Shown piece after piece: positions 1 to 12,500 of a DNA stretch of 64,000 nt. Below the pieces are notes generated by a model. It did no database searches. It was given only the letters and a program-made list of their open reading frames with translations, and was not told the origin of the DNA. The stretch covers positions 6,955,676-7,019,675 of the forward strand of contig JARUPZ010000025.1 of the NCBI GenBank assembly GCA_031213475.1, read 5' to 3'. Made by a program: the position numbers and the translations under genes. Position 1 is the first letter of the stretch; the number at the start of each line of letters is the position of its first letter. Source of the DNA: Nereocystis luetkeana (lineage: Eukaryota > Sar > Phaeophyceae > Laminariales > Laminariaceae).

Positions 1-46
1 GTTTCATCCATTTTGAAAAATAAAACCCGGAAGAAAGTTGAGAGCC

Positions 47-147
47 AACCCGTTTAGGATTCCCTAAGGTCCCGTTTTGGGGACTGACTTACTTAGAATT
101 TGAGTGGTGTGTCCCCAAAACGGGACTGCGGTTCTAAAAAGGTTAAG
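47..147. mobile_element. Family B palindromic element
   Basis: AACCCGTTTAGGA, TCCCGTTTTGGGGAC, then GTCCCCAAAACGGGACTGCG and TAAAAAGGTTAA. Confidence 0.75.
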
Positions 148-214
148 AGGGTGTGTCGACGTTCACTTTGAACCGTTTTTACTAACCCAAAGCGTCCACC
201 CTTCCCTCTTCGTG

Positions 215-310
215 CTACGGCAGACCATAGTAAATAGGACCAAATATTGTCAGTAACATAGATAAATTTACAGGCTTTTGTATGTACCGCAGGTCCTGTT
301 TAATACCGCC
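215..310. mobile_element. Family A palindromic element, diverged
   Basis: ACCATAGTAAATAGGACC at left, GGTCCTGTTTAATACC at right, ending in an expanded C run that touches a LINE 3' end. Confidence 0.55.
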
Positions 311-329
311 CCCCCCCCCCCCCCCCCCA

Positions 330-518
330 AACAGGAAGGGAATAAGATTAGCAAAAAGTTTCCATGTAATATATGGAAACAACGTAATGAGCGCCCAATT
401 GTTGGAGGTGTCTCTATTAGGAGTAGGAAAGGTGATCCGTCTCGAAAGGGATGCGTGGTCAATGGTCAAATGACTAAGGCAAGCAACAAATGAGTACGCC
501 CCCCCCCCCCCCCGTGAC
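330..518 (+). mobile_element. LINE 3' end (Family D) with poly(C) tail
   Basis: Matches the 3' UTR at 13078-13250 (GGAAACAAC, CTCGAAAGGGATGCGTGGTC) and ends ATGAGTACG followed by about 15 C. Confidence 0.75.
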
Positions 519-783
519 AGAGAGATGGCCCAGACTATGCGGTCACAGACGGCGTGGCAGAGAATTCACGAGGGTTACAGGAAAACAACGGTGAAGCTCG
601 CGCTGCACGTTGTCGGATGGCGGGCACAATAATACTGGAGCGTTAATACGAGCGAGCAGACGATGTTAAATGCTTCTAAACATTGGTGCTCGTTTGTTTT
701 TTTTTGTTTCGTGGAATGTCGGCAGCGTTGAGGCGAGCCTCGGCGAAAAAGCTGCTAGTACTCTCTCCCATCTCGCGGTTAGA

Positions 784-897
784 TCACGGGGGACACACAG
801 TGAACAGGACCTACGATACCCAAAAAAAAAACTATATATTTACCTACCAGTTTACTAACAATACTTGGTCCTATTTACTACGGCCTCCCCCGCAATA
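784..897. mobile_element. Family A palindromic element, diverged
   Basis: TCACGGGGGACACACAGTG to GGTCCTATTTACTACGGCC. Confidence 0.6.
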
Positions 898-1163
898 ACA
901 TATAACACCGATTTTTTACATGCCAAAACTTTTGACACGCGGGGTGGGGGGCTAAAAATATAGGCCGGGGACTGCTAAACATGGCGCGAGTGTTTTTTTT
1001 TCTCAACCGGGGATCTCTACGCTGACGTGTATACATACCGCCGTAGAAATTTCTGTAGAAATTTCCGCCGAACGAAAAAGGTCTGCGATCGCCGTAGCTC
1101 TTCCTCCCTCTCCTGGCTAGATCCATCATAGGAAACTGTCCGGCCCAAGCACAGCACAGAGAC

Positions 1164-1402
1164 GAGGCGTTCTACGATAGGGGTTCTCCGCAATTTTTCT
1201 AAGGCTCCTCCTCCCACGAGGAGCTCCATACTAGTAGCATGTCACCCGAAAACTGACTTCAGAAAAAATTAGATTGCATCCCGATGAATATTCTCATGGC
1301 TCAAGCGTACAACCACGTCAGTTTTCGAAACACAAGGTTGGCCCGTCATCCAGAAAAATATATATAGACTAAACGTGATACCTCTATCGTAGAACGCGCC
1401 GG
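1164..1402 (+). mobile_element. Family E inverted-repeat element
   Basis: GGCGTTCTACGATAGGGGTT at left, ACCTCTATCGTAGAACGCGC at right. A second partial internal block (GGCATTCCGACGATTTTGGG) follows to about 1487, so a second copy was rearranged here. Confidence 0.7.
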
Positions 1403-1692
1403 TTGGCATTCCGACGATTTTGGGTTAAGGAGCCCCGTCATCCAGATTTTTTTCTAGCGGAAATGTGCTACTACCTCTATCGGTGAAAAAATGACAACAA
1501 CACCGATTTTTTCAGCTGTGTTAAGACACGCAAGGGGTCTAATTTTTCGGGGGAGGGACTGCAAAAAAAAAACATGGCAAATATTTGTTTTTTGCAACGG
1601 GTGCTCTCTATTTTCACCGCCTGTGTACCGCGTCGAATTTCGCCGGTTCGATAAAAAAAAAAACCCTTCCGCGATGGGGCGCCTGTCTGCAG

Positions 1693-1818
1693 GAGATGGT
1701 GGTGACCTCTCCGGCAAGCATGCAGAGGCTGATCGATCAGGGGATGGCCAGCCGGACCGTGGGAAGCACCGCGATGAACGACACCAGCAGCCGCAGCCAC
1801 AGCGTCTTCACCGTCAAG
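1693..1818 (+). CDS. Kinesin exon 1 of window: switch I
   Basis: Reads from GAG after the acceptor CTGCAG to AAG before a GTGTGC donor, phase 0 to 0, fragment residues 1-42. It contains [20 protein letters not shown] followed by SRSH, the switch I NxxSSRSH signature that contacts nucleotide in kinesins. The intron after it (1819-3972) holds a decayed copy of this exon's 3' half at 2273-2335, duplicated intron sequence at about 1851-1950 and 2138-2240, Family C and D elements, one Family A palindrome and a G-rich minisatellite. Confidence 0.9.
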
Positions 1819-3859
1819 GTGTGCCCTCCCCCGCTTCTTTTTTGTTGTTTGATGATGTGTGTATAGCGGATGCTTTTCTTGGAGCTTTTCGATTGAACCC
1901 GTTGCGTGCGCTGTATGCGCCGCATGAGTGATGCCAGGCCCAAAACATTTGTCGAGCAGAGTCGTCGAATTAGAGCGCTTATTGTAGATAAAAAAAAGAA
2001 CATCCCTGTGCCGACGTATGGGAGGGTTGACCTCGTGCATACCACTCTGCACCGAGAAAATAATCACCGTTTTTGGGTCTAATAATTAGTGTAAAACCGG
2101 TTGTTATATAATGGGACAGAGTTTGTATTATTTCTCATGATGTGCAGCGGATGTTGAGCTTTCGGTTGAATGCGCTGTATGCGCTGTATGCGCTGTATGC
2201 GCAGTATGCGCTGCGTGGATGATATACGGCCCCAAGAGCCCACGTAGCGCATTCGGAGTGCGTGTGTGTCGAATCGTGGGGAGCACTGCGATGAGCGACA
2301 CCAGCGGCAGCAACCACAGCGTCGTCACCGTAGAGGTTCTCCTTTTCGTCTGCGAGGCGTGCTAAGATCGGATGCGGGGGGGGGGGGTGTACTCGATCGC
2401 AGATATGTACTTGATATCATCCATGGCCGCAGTCGTACAACCCCATGGCATGCTTGGCCGTAGTCGTATGACCATAGACCCTCGCACCCCTACAATGCCG
2501 GGACGGAGCATGTCGGGTTTTCACCGACCAGGCAGACATTGAGGGGGGGGGGGGGGGTGTACTCATTATCATGCATAGCCGTAGTCGGGGAGGAGGGGGT
2601 GGGGGCGTACTCAATTGTTGCTTTTCTTAGCCATTGGGCCATTAACCACGCACCCCTCCCGAGACGGGGCCTCATTTGTTATGAAACACCTCCGGCGTTC
2701 GTGGAGCTCAATACGTTTTTTTTTCTTATCTTATTACGGGGGACCATAGTTAATAGGACCCATGGTACACATAAAATCCTGTCTATTTAACCATTTTTAC
2801 TAACAATATTTGGTCCTATTAACTTTGGTCCCCCGTATTAGAGGGAGACCATAGGAAGGCTTTTTTCTTGCGCCAAATTGGGCCGTGGCGGAAAGCTCCT
2901 CGTATTAAGGGGGTGTTTTTTTTGCACCATTGGATGCGAGTCGACCGGTATGAGCGAACTCTTCGCGGCGATCAAAACTAAACTGAAGGCGTGTATCGTA
3001 CGTAACAGGAGAGGGGGGGGGGGGAGGGGGGAGGGGGGAGGGGGGAGGGGGGAGGGGGGAGGGGGGAGGGGGGAGGGGCGAGGGGGGAGGGGGGAGGGGC
3101 GAGGGGGCGAGGCGGGGGGGGGTGCGCACTGTGTTGCCCCCCGAATCGAAGGTGCGAAAGGGAATCCTATTACGGGGGACCTTTTTTGCAAACAGGATCA
3201 AATATTTTTAGTGAAAATAGGGAAATGTATTGGTTTTTGTGTGTATCGTAGGTCCTATGTCCGGCATAGGACTAACTGTCTGCAGGCCGAAGGTGATAAT
3301 TGGACAGCAAACGTTGGGCTACGAGCGAAGAGAGTCGTTTTAAGTCCACTACGGTTTTGGTATTCGAAGGGAGGGGACGCAAAAAAAACAGCAAAAAAAC
3401 GCGGGCAAAGCTAGGTGGACGGCAAAGGGGATAGGTGGGAGAGAAGGGAAGGGGGGTGGGGGGGGGGGGGGGGGGGGGGGCGTACTCATTTGTTGCTTGC
3501 CTTAGTCATTTGACCATTGACCACGCATCCCTTTCGAGATGGAGCACCGTTCCTACTCCTATTAATAATAGAGACACCTTCAACAATTTTGGCACTGCAT
3601 TACGTTGTTTCCATATATTACAGCAAAACTGTTTTTCTAGTCTTAACCCCTCCCTGTTTGGCCGCCTGTCGCCACCATCCTATCTCCTGGTATAGCGATC
3701 GTTTTCTCGCTGCTATCTAGCGTGTCAAAACTCCTCCATGTCACTTTCGTCTATTTCCCTCATACTCATGTAATGCCATGGCCGAAGCCTTACACAGGAC
3801 GAGGGAAAAAAAAAATACAGCAAAAACAAAAGCGCAACCTGTTTGTTTTTTTTGTTTTC

Positions 3860-3891
<32 letters not shown>

Positions 3892-4410
3892 TTTTGACGC
3901 GCACATCCGTTCTTTGTTTTTTTTCTGTTTTTTTTTTCTGTTTTGTTTTGTTTTGTTTTGTTGTTGAGGCAGGTGCATCAAAAGGAAGCAGCGGATGAGA
4001 GCAAGAGCACCTTTGCCAAGATCAATCTTGTAGACCTCGCCGGATCGGAGCGCCGCCAAGTCGACGGGGCAACAGGCGCCCGGCTGAAGGAGGGTACAAA
4101 CATCAACAAGAGTCTCAGCAGGTGTCATGGTACTTTGCTCGGGTAGGGGGGCGGGGAGCGGGTGGGGGGGGGGGGGGGGGGGGGGGTGTACTCGATAGGA
4201 GATATGTACTCGATCTCATGCATGGCCGTCGTCGTATGACCATAGACCCCTGGTACCCCTACAATGCCGGGACGGAGCATGTCGGGTTTTCACCGACCAG
4301 GCAGGCATTGCTTGCACCAAGCGCGAAGCGCCGTGCGGTGCCTGGCGAGTCGCATGAAGGGTGAGCTTCATCCTACTAAGAACCACCGCGTTTGACGCGG
4401 ACTTGCATGT

Positions 4411-4446
<36 letters not shown>

Positions 4447-6547
4447 GGGTGTGTGCTCGATATCATGCATGGCCGTAGTCGTATGGCCATAGACCCTAGC
4501 AGTTGTTGGTCATCCTTGCGGGGTTTAAGAGCGATCACTCCGCACAAGGGGGGTGATCGTATCACGTAGTGTTTTGTTGTGAGGCACGTTAGAGGCAGGT
4601 GCATAGAGTAGTACCCCCATTGCTGTCTCTTGGAAGTGGCCACACCGGAAAAATAAACTAACCCACTGGAGCTGTCATCCACATGCAAGTCCGCCTCACA
4701 AGCGGTTCTTGAACAGGATTGCAGCTCGGAACCCTACACGCGACTCGCCTAACACCTCGCGTTTCGCTCCGCGCTAGATGCAAGGAAGCAATGTCTGCCA
4801 GGCCGTTCAAAACCCCGGACACGCTCCGTCCTGGCATTGTAGCGATGCGAAGGTCTATGGTCATACGACTACGGCCAATGCATGGCATAGAGTACACCCC
4901 CCCCCCCCCTCCCCTCGCTCTAAAGGGATGCGTGGTCAATGATCAATGACTAAGGCAAGCAAGAAATTAGTACCCCCCCCCCCCATCCTCCCCTTTCCTT
5001 GGCGACATTACCATCAACCATGGTTGTCCCCGGGTACGTATGGGCCCCGGTTGACTTGGGAAATCGTAATGTTTTGACTGGGCTCCGGGCACTCATGAAG
5101 AGACGCATCCTGTTGACCCGGGTAGCACCCAGCGGGGCCACTTGGCCCACCAGGTATATCCTTAACAAGGAATAACATATAGAGTACGCGCGAACGGCTT
5201 CACCATACAGCTTGTAAAATTAGAGGGAAAAAATGGAATGTATGATAGGACGAGACATCTTACGCAGCTTGCGAGGTTGAGCGTCAACAACTTAAATCAG
5301 TCGAACTCAAAAAGAAGACACACACACAGAGAGAGACTGCCCGAGGCGAGCCGACCGCTCGGTGGAGACCACATCCGGGGACATCTCCATCCCTCGGAAC
5401 AAGAATCCTTCTTCACAAAAATGAAACCCCCGAAATCTCCGTATACCAGTATCCATTGCACCCCATGCAGAGGGCTTGGGGCCTGTCCGGTTGATGGTCG
5501 AACATTCCCTATTAATTGTCGAGGTTTCGCCCACCCGAGTGCCGCGAAACGAATAAACGACCGAATTGTCACGAAGACACAAACAAGCAGCAGCTGATGC
5601 GACGACCCCCGCTGCCGAAAAAACGCCTCGTCCTCTGGTCAGAACCCCTATCAAACGCTGCCTTCCGCGCCACGTTTTCGTACCCGGTACGTTTTGATAC
5701 CCGGTACGTTTTGGTACTCGGTACGGGTTTGTACCCGTTACGTTTTGATTGCGGTCACGAACGAAAACGACTTCTTCCATGCTACGTTTCGATACCCGAT
5801 ACGATTTCGTACCCGGTACGTTTTGCGTGTACCGTTTCAGACTGGGTAACGTAATCAATGCTTTGGTGGATTCAGCCGCACCCGGGGACACACCATCAGG
5901 AACACTAATCCCTCTTCGCACAGTATAAACCCCAAACCTCCGCAAGCCACGCAGTATCCTTCGACTCCTTCAATAGTATTCCGGGGGGCCATAGTTAATA
6001 GGACCCGTGGTACACACAAAAACCTCTATATTTCCGAATTTATACTAGGAATATTTGGTCCTATTTACTACGTATTGTCCCCCGTAACATTAATATGAAT
6101 AGTACTAATAGTATCACAAACAAACTCCTTTTTTTGCGATCTACGCTTCCGCACCCGGTGCGTTCTGTTAACCGTCACAAACAAACAAACAAACAAAAAG
6201 AACTTCTTCCGCGCCACGTTTTCGTACCCGGTACGTTTTTGTGTGCACCATTTCAGTCTGGGGAACGTCATCAACGCCCTGGTGGATGTTGCGAACGGGA
6301 AAAAGGGGGTGTTCGTCCCCTACAGGAACTCCAAGCTGACCAGGGTGTTGCAGGAGAGCCTTGGAGGCAACTCCCTGACGGCCATGCTGGCCGCCCTGTC
6401 GCCGGCAGCTTGCAATTTCGAGGAGACCCTTAGCACCCTCAAGTACGCGAGCCGTGCCAAGAGTGTCAAGGTGAGTGAGCAGGGCTGAAGAGGGGGGGGG
6501 GGGGGGGCTGACTACAATGAGTCGCCGATTGCCGTACGAGTGGGTAG

Positions 6548-6587
<40 letters not shown>

Positions 6588-9500
6588 GTCTGTATATAAC
6601 TCGCAAAAACCGACTGTATGTCAAGTTTTTTTCCCCCGTGTGCTTCGTCCCCCAGCTACTTCGGGGGGGGGGGGCATAGTTCATAGGACCAAATATTGTT
6701 GTTAAAAAAAGGTAACTATATGCTGGTAGTTTTTTTTCTAGTACGTACGTAAGGCCCTTTTTACTATTGTCCCCCGTGATGGCAAGGAGCCGCGAAGTCC
6801 AGGAAAATCGCAGCCCGACGAAATCTCTCGCCGCAATCTCAGTGGGCTAGTTGGCTTGCTTTGCCACTCAACTAGTCACGGTAACCCCAGCCGCGAATTC
6901 CAGCGGGTAAGCCACAGCCCGAAACATTTTGGAGGCAGACTGAGGTAGATGTGTGGGTCGGCTCAAGTCGCCCTCCAACTTAAAGCACAGTGTTACGGGG
7001 GACCATAGTAAACAGGACCAAATATTGTTAGTAGAAACAGCCAAATATACAGGTGTTTGTGTGTACCGTAGGTCCTGTTTACCACGGTACAAGCGTAATT
7101 CGATGCGAGTGGACGAGGGAAGAACGGGTGGAAGCGTTCTTTCTCGCGGCAAAAAACAGAACCGCGCGTGGTGGGGGGCAGGAGGGGAGGGGGGGGGGGG
7201 GAAGAGCCTACTTCGTGACCCCGGGTGTGAGTTACTAATAGGACTGCTGTAGGAAGGGGGGATCAAAGGAAGGGACAAAATCGTAAGCGGGATGGAAACA
7301 CAAAAATGAAAGACAACAGAAACAAACGAACTAACACACAACCGTAAACCCAACCATTGCACACCCAACCATTGCACACACAACCATTGCACACACAACC
7401 ATTGTGCGTCCAACCATTGCACACCCAACCATTGCACGCCCAACTATTGTGCATCCAACCACTGTGCATCCAACCATTGCACACCCAACCACTGTACATC
7501 CAACCATTGCACACCCGACCGCTGCACACCCAACCATTGCACACCCAACCATTGTACAGTTGGAAGGCCATTTGGCCCACTGCGCCCACTTAGTGGTGCG
7601 GAACTATAATCAGTCTTCCGCAGCAGCCGCGGGAGGCCCACCTGGCGCCCTGATCCCATTTGATACCCTCTAGGCCACCCATGTCTGCAAAAACTCCTGC
7701 TATACATACGTACAACCATGTTGAATTTACGAGCAAATCTGAGCAGCCTTGGGGGGATTGTCCAGTGCGTCGTCCAATCAGTTTTTAAAAAAGGTCAGAC
7801 ATTTCGGTCCGGCTCTGTAAAGAGTTGACCCCCCCCCCCCCCGCAATAATAATACACCTAGGATAGTTTTCAATGACCAGCATCACACCGAAACCCCACT
7901 ATTTGCGCTTCTTGCGTGCATACCCTAGTACGTAGATACATGCGCGTTTTCCGGGAAATTTCCTCGTACAAGTTGTTTTGTGCACCCTTGGGCATTTTTT
8001 TCGGGGAAATTTCCGTAAGTTTCAAAGTTGGTTTGTGTGCTCATCTTAGGTATTTTTTGTTCTACTGTAGGGGCTTTTTATTTCCGGGCGATCGTTTTCG
8101 ACTGTGCACGTCTTAACCCCACTTTTTTCGGGGCCATTTTTCCCGCATGGACAGCGGCAGTACTTCAGTTGTTGCGCGTGACCCTTGTCTTACCACACAC
8201 ATTTCCCGGGAAAATTCCCGCTTGTGTGTGTGTGTGTTTGGACACACCGTGCAACAAAAACAAAAAGGTGAATGCGGTGAAGAACGAAGAGGCCTCTCAG
8301 GTCAGCCGCCTCGAGGAAGAGATAAAGGCCCTCAAGCAGAAGCTTCTGGCTCAGCAGGGCGCGGCCTCCCCCTCCTTCTTACCCTCGCCCTCGTCTGCCG
8401 CGGCGTCGCTGGGAGGGGAGGGGGGACGCGCGGTGGCGGGAGCGGAGGGAGACGGGAGGGGGCGGGGGACGACCGGCGGGGCGAGGGGCGGGGAGGATGG
8501 GGGGGGCGGGGACAGGTGAGCTGATGGCCCTCTCCTGATCCCCCGTGATATATATACCAGGAACGGCATTTTTACGTTCTGTGTGCTGTATCTCCCGCAA
8601 CAACCCTTTTAAAAGCCGCAACCGGGCTATACACGTCGAAACACGCCGCCCCCCACCCATATGCGTGGTGAGCCTTTTGAACCCCGTTTTTTTTAATTTT
8701 GGTGTTGTTGAATGTCGTTCAGCGGCCAAAGCGTGGGGAGGACTGTTTTTGGTGTTATCAATCGTCCACTCGTTCAGCGGTACGCGCAGGGTCGTGGTGC
8801 GCCCGTTCGGGGTAACGACTCCTTCTCGAGTTTTGAACGTGGACATCGAGTTTGCCTTAACCCCCGATCACGCAAGCGACCGTCGCTGTAACCGCCATTT
8901 TTCTTTGAGACGTCCACGCCCCAACCCGCCCCCCCCCCACCTTTCACGCCTCTTGGGAATGATTTGATATAAAGTGAAATAAATGCGGTTGCAGGAACGG
9001 CCACTGCGTTGGTTGGCGGTCGATACGAACTGGTGTAATGGTTACAATGGATGGTAGGAGCCGTACCCTTCGGCACGGGGCGCAGCACGACCCTCTATGG
9101 GCAGTTTAATGTTAGATAAAAACCTAAGGTATCTATCTGTTGGTTTGGTCGCTATATTATAATCAATGCCTTCACATAAGGAATAAGCTGTGATTTTTGT
9201 TTTTCGTTCTTATTCATTTCTTTCCCATCCACCTAGAGGATTTGTTTTGTTGTTTTTTCAAAAGAGAATATATATATATATATATATATAATATTAAATA
9301 TATTTTTATTGGCGTCCCAGGGCTTCCTGAACTACAAGGCTTTTGCACCTCGGGCAGATCATGATCTATCTATTTATCTACCTACAGCAGTCGACCACTT
9401 GGTTCCCCAACGACCGTTGAATAATATTGCGCAGGATCCGCATGTGCAACAAATAGATCATACAACATCGGCAACGTGTCTGCCTTGAAAGGAGGCGTTC

Positions 9501-12500
9501 TACGGTAGAGGTTCACTCTATATTTTCGGAGGCTCCTCGCTTAAGGAGCTCCATACCTCACCCGAAAACTGGCTTCAGCGAAAATGAAAATGCATCGCGG
9601 CGAATAATCCCATGGCGCAAGTCTACAAAACGTTTTTTTTCCGAAATCAAGATTGGCATTCCGACGATTTGGGGTCGGAGGAACCCCGTCTTTCAGAAAC
9701 AAAATTGCGGAAATGTGCTGCCTTTATCGTAGAACGGGTCAAAGGGTAAATCAACCGTCACGAGGGCCCATAGTAAATAGGCCCAACACAACCCTTTTAG
9801 AACTCCAGTCCCGTTTTGGGGACACACCACTCAAACTCCGAGTCATTCGTCCCAAATTGTCCCCTAAACGAAACTTCGGTCCTAAAAGGGACAAGCCCCA
9901 AACCACCCACTTTGGACAGTGTACATCAAGAACTGCTGCGTGGACCGAAAACATCGTCGGTGCAAATGTTGCTGTTGATGTCGGGCTTCCCACCGATCCC
10001 ACCCTTGTTTTCTTCAGTAATACGTTGGCAAGCCTCTCTCTCTTCCCCCGTTTCGGGCCAGTACATTGGAGGCCACCGTCATAGTGGGAATCGATGATCT
10101 GTTGCCGAGGTGCGAAATAATGAACCCCTCGGCGGATTTGGCCTTGTGCTCCCGCCCCCCCCCCCCCCCCCGTCCCGGGACCCTCAGGTACAAGCAGCAG
10201 ATAGCGGAGATGGAAGCGGCGATGAAGAGCACGTGGGAGGAAAAGGCGAAGCAGTCGGAGTCGAGCGAGAGAGAGCGACAGCGGCTGCAACAGCAGGTTT
10301 TGAGCCTCGTTTTTCGTATTTTTCGTACAGCCAGTACAGCACGGCAGAACCGTGCTACGATAGGAGACGCACCTTCTTTTTCTCTTTTATTTTTTCGCGG
10401 GGGGGGGGCGGGGAGGGGTGATCATCCTTAGCCCCGGAATCGGCGAGATGTAATTCGTGTCTCACGCTTTGAGTGGTTTGCCCCCCGAAACGGGACTGCT
10501 GCTTTTGCCCTCAAAGGGTTGCGGCTATCTTTCGGCAAAACACCTGGCCCACGGCACCGTTCATAGGGTTACACGTTCAGGGTTCTCGAGGTCAGGATGC
10601 GGGTAGAGTGGAAAAGTTTGCCCCCAGCCGGGAGCCTCAACAACGTGGTAGGTGTGCCTCCACCGTAGCCTCTTTTGCTGCCGTAGAAGAGCGCTAAGGT
10701 ACGTAGCGCGCAGAAGTCGCCACCGGGTTTTCTCTCGGCGCTCCTTGTGACGATCACGGAAAAGTGTGTACGGGTGTTGGGTTGAACCCTTCTTTCAGCA
10801 TAGGTCTCGTGAATCTTACCAACTAGGGGCGTGCGGATTGTCAGACAGGGCGAAACCGCGAAACCGAAGCGTGGTCTTGGGCATGCGGGGCATCGAATTG
10901 AATAAAAGAGGCGTCTACCATGCCCTATATATAGCCCAGACGAGGCGGGCGCCGAACTTGAACAACGAGTACTAATATGGAGGACCATAGTAAATAGGAC
11001 CAAATATTGTTATTTAAAATGGCGAAATTTATAAGTTTTTTTATGGACCGTAGGTTCTATTTAATATGGCCCCCCATAATAAGTGCATGGTTTAAGGAAA
11101 ACATAGCTCTCGACCGGATTCTAAAAATAATACACCCTGTTCGGAACTCTATACACTATAGTAACGTTCCCGTTGTTGTTGCGGAAGAATCACGCGCCGA
11201 AAAACGGTTGCACCCCCTGCTGCCAAACAAAATCGCTTTGCCCGCACTGCATATACGCTATCCTCCATGTCCGCGTTGCTGCGAATGTCCTCTCCGAGCT
11301 TTGTATATGTCCCAGGGCTCGTCACTGTTGATAGGCCATGAAGCCAACCCGCGGGTCGGGTCAGGAACTTTTTGGACTGTCGTGCGTCGGGTTGGGCCGG
11401 GTCGGATCGGGTCTGAAAGTCTTCAAACTCTCATTGATCGGATCGAGTCACCCTTGCCCGACCCGACCCGACCCGACCCGACCCGACCCGACCCGACCCG
11501 ACCGGGCCTGAGACGCTTTTCATGCATTTTCCTTGTCGTTCCATGCTCTCGCCAAGAAGAATTGCCGTTTCCTTGCGAGGTGCACGGACTATGCTGTACC
11601 GGGTGCTTGTTTTCTTCCATCGGGACGGTTTCCTACAGTAGTACATACTCTGTTTCGTTAACCCTTTTACTAGGACTGCAGTCTCGTTTTGGGGGCAATT
11701 GGGGACAAATTACTTGGAGTTTGAGTGCCTTGCCCCCAAAACGAGACTGGAGTTTTAAAGGGATTGAGCACGGCCTAGGTGTCAGGGGATTGAGCTAAAT
11801 CGATAGCGTAATCGTCATCATGCCGCAGTCTTGATTGGAGCAGCAGCAGCAGTAGCAGCAGCAGCAGTAGTCAGCGCGCATACAGTGTGTTTTTGGTTCC
11901 CTGTGGAAAGTTGCCTGTCGTGTTGTGCCACAACATAGACGCATTTGTATGGAGATGTTCCGTTTCCCCCTGCTTGTTAGGTGCTCTCATCCACATGCAC
12001 GTATTATAGCAGTATCGACTCTTGCAGCAGCAGCAGCAGCAGGAGTCACAAAAATCGATTAGAGCTCAGCTACGTACCCCTCGCCTCTTGTGCCAGACGC
12101 CCTGGTTCGAGCAGACCCCGCCCGCTGCGTGGCCTTATTCTAAATCCCAGCATCAGCTGATAGTAAACAAAAGGTGCTATGTTACTCAACGAACGATTTG
12201 CTTATGGTGAACCCCGGGCGCTCTGGCATAATCCTTGGAACATTTTTTTCTTCTCTCGCTCCTCTGTCTAACGCGGTCGCAAGACTTGAAGACTTGGAAA
12301 TACATTCTCTCAGCTCGCTCGTGTGTCAGAAGCGAGTGCGAGACGACACTTGTTAATTTCTCGTTGCGTTCGCGCGACACCCCCTTTGTCGAATCGGACA
12401 GCTCGAGGAGGAAGCGAGGCGGGAGGAACGGGAGCGAAAGAAACGATGGCGGGCCTTGGAAGACAAGGTGCTTTTTTTACTCATGGCACCAGAGCTCTTT

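Larger units (their letters stand above)
1..1692. other. Intron of the kinesin gene (5' exons lie upstream)
   Basis: No exon of the motor upstream of switch I is recognisable here: no P-loop GxTxSGK-type stretch is seen in any frame. The stretch holds a Family B palindrome, a Family A palindrome, a LINE 3' end with poly(C) tail and a Family E element, listed separately. The rest is unassigned intronic sequence. The window therefore starts inside an intron of the gene. Confidence 0.7.

Noticed and set aside
2838-3191. Proline-rich reverse-strand frame
   Set aside because: Shadow of the AGGGGGG minisatellite.
7263-7589. Open frames on both strands over the 15-bp minisatellite
   Set aside because: The repeat unit is a multiple of three and gives periodic peptides; no homology and no splice logic.
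11458-11506. Telomere-like repeat
   Set aside because: The unit is CCGAC, not a TTAGGG-type telomere repeat, and a second island has the same hairpin layout.
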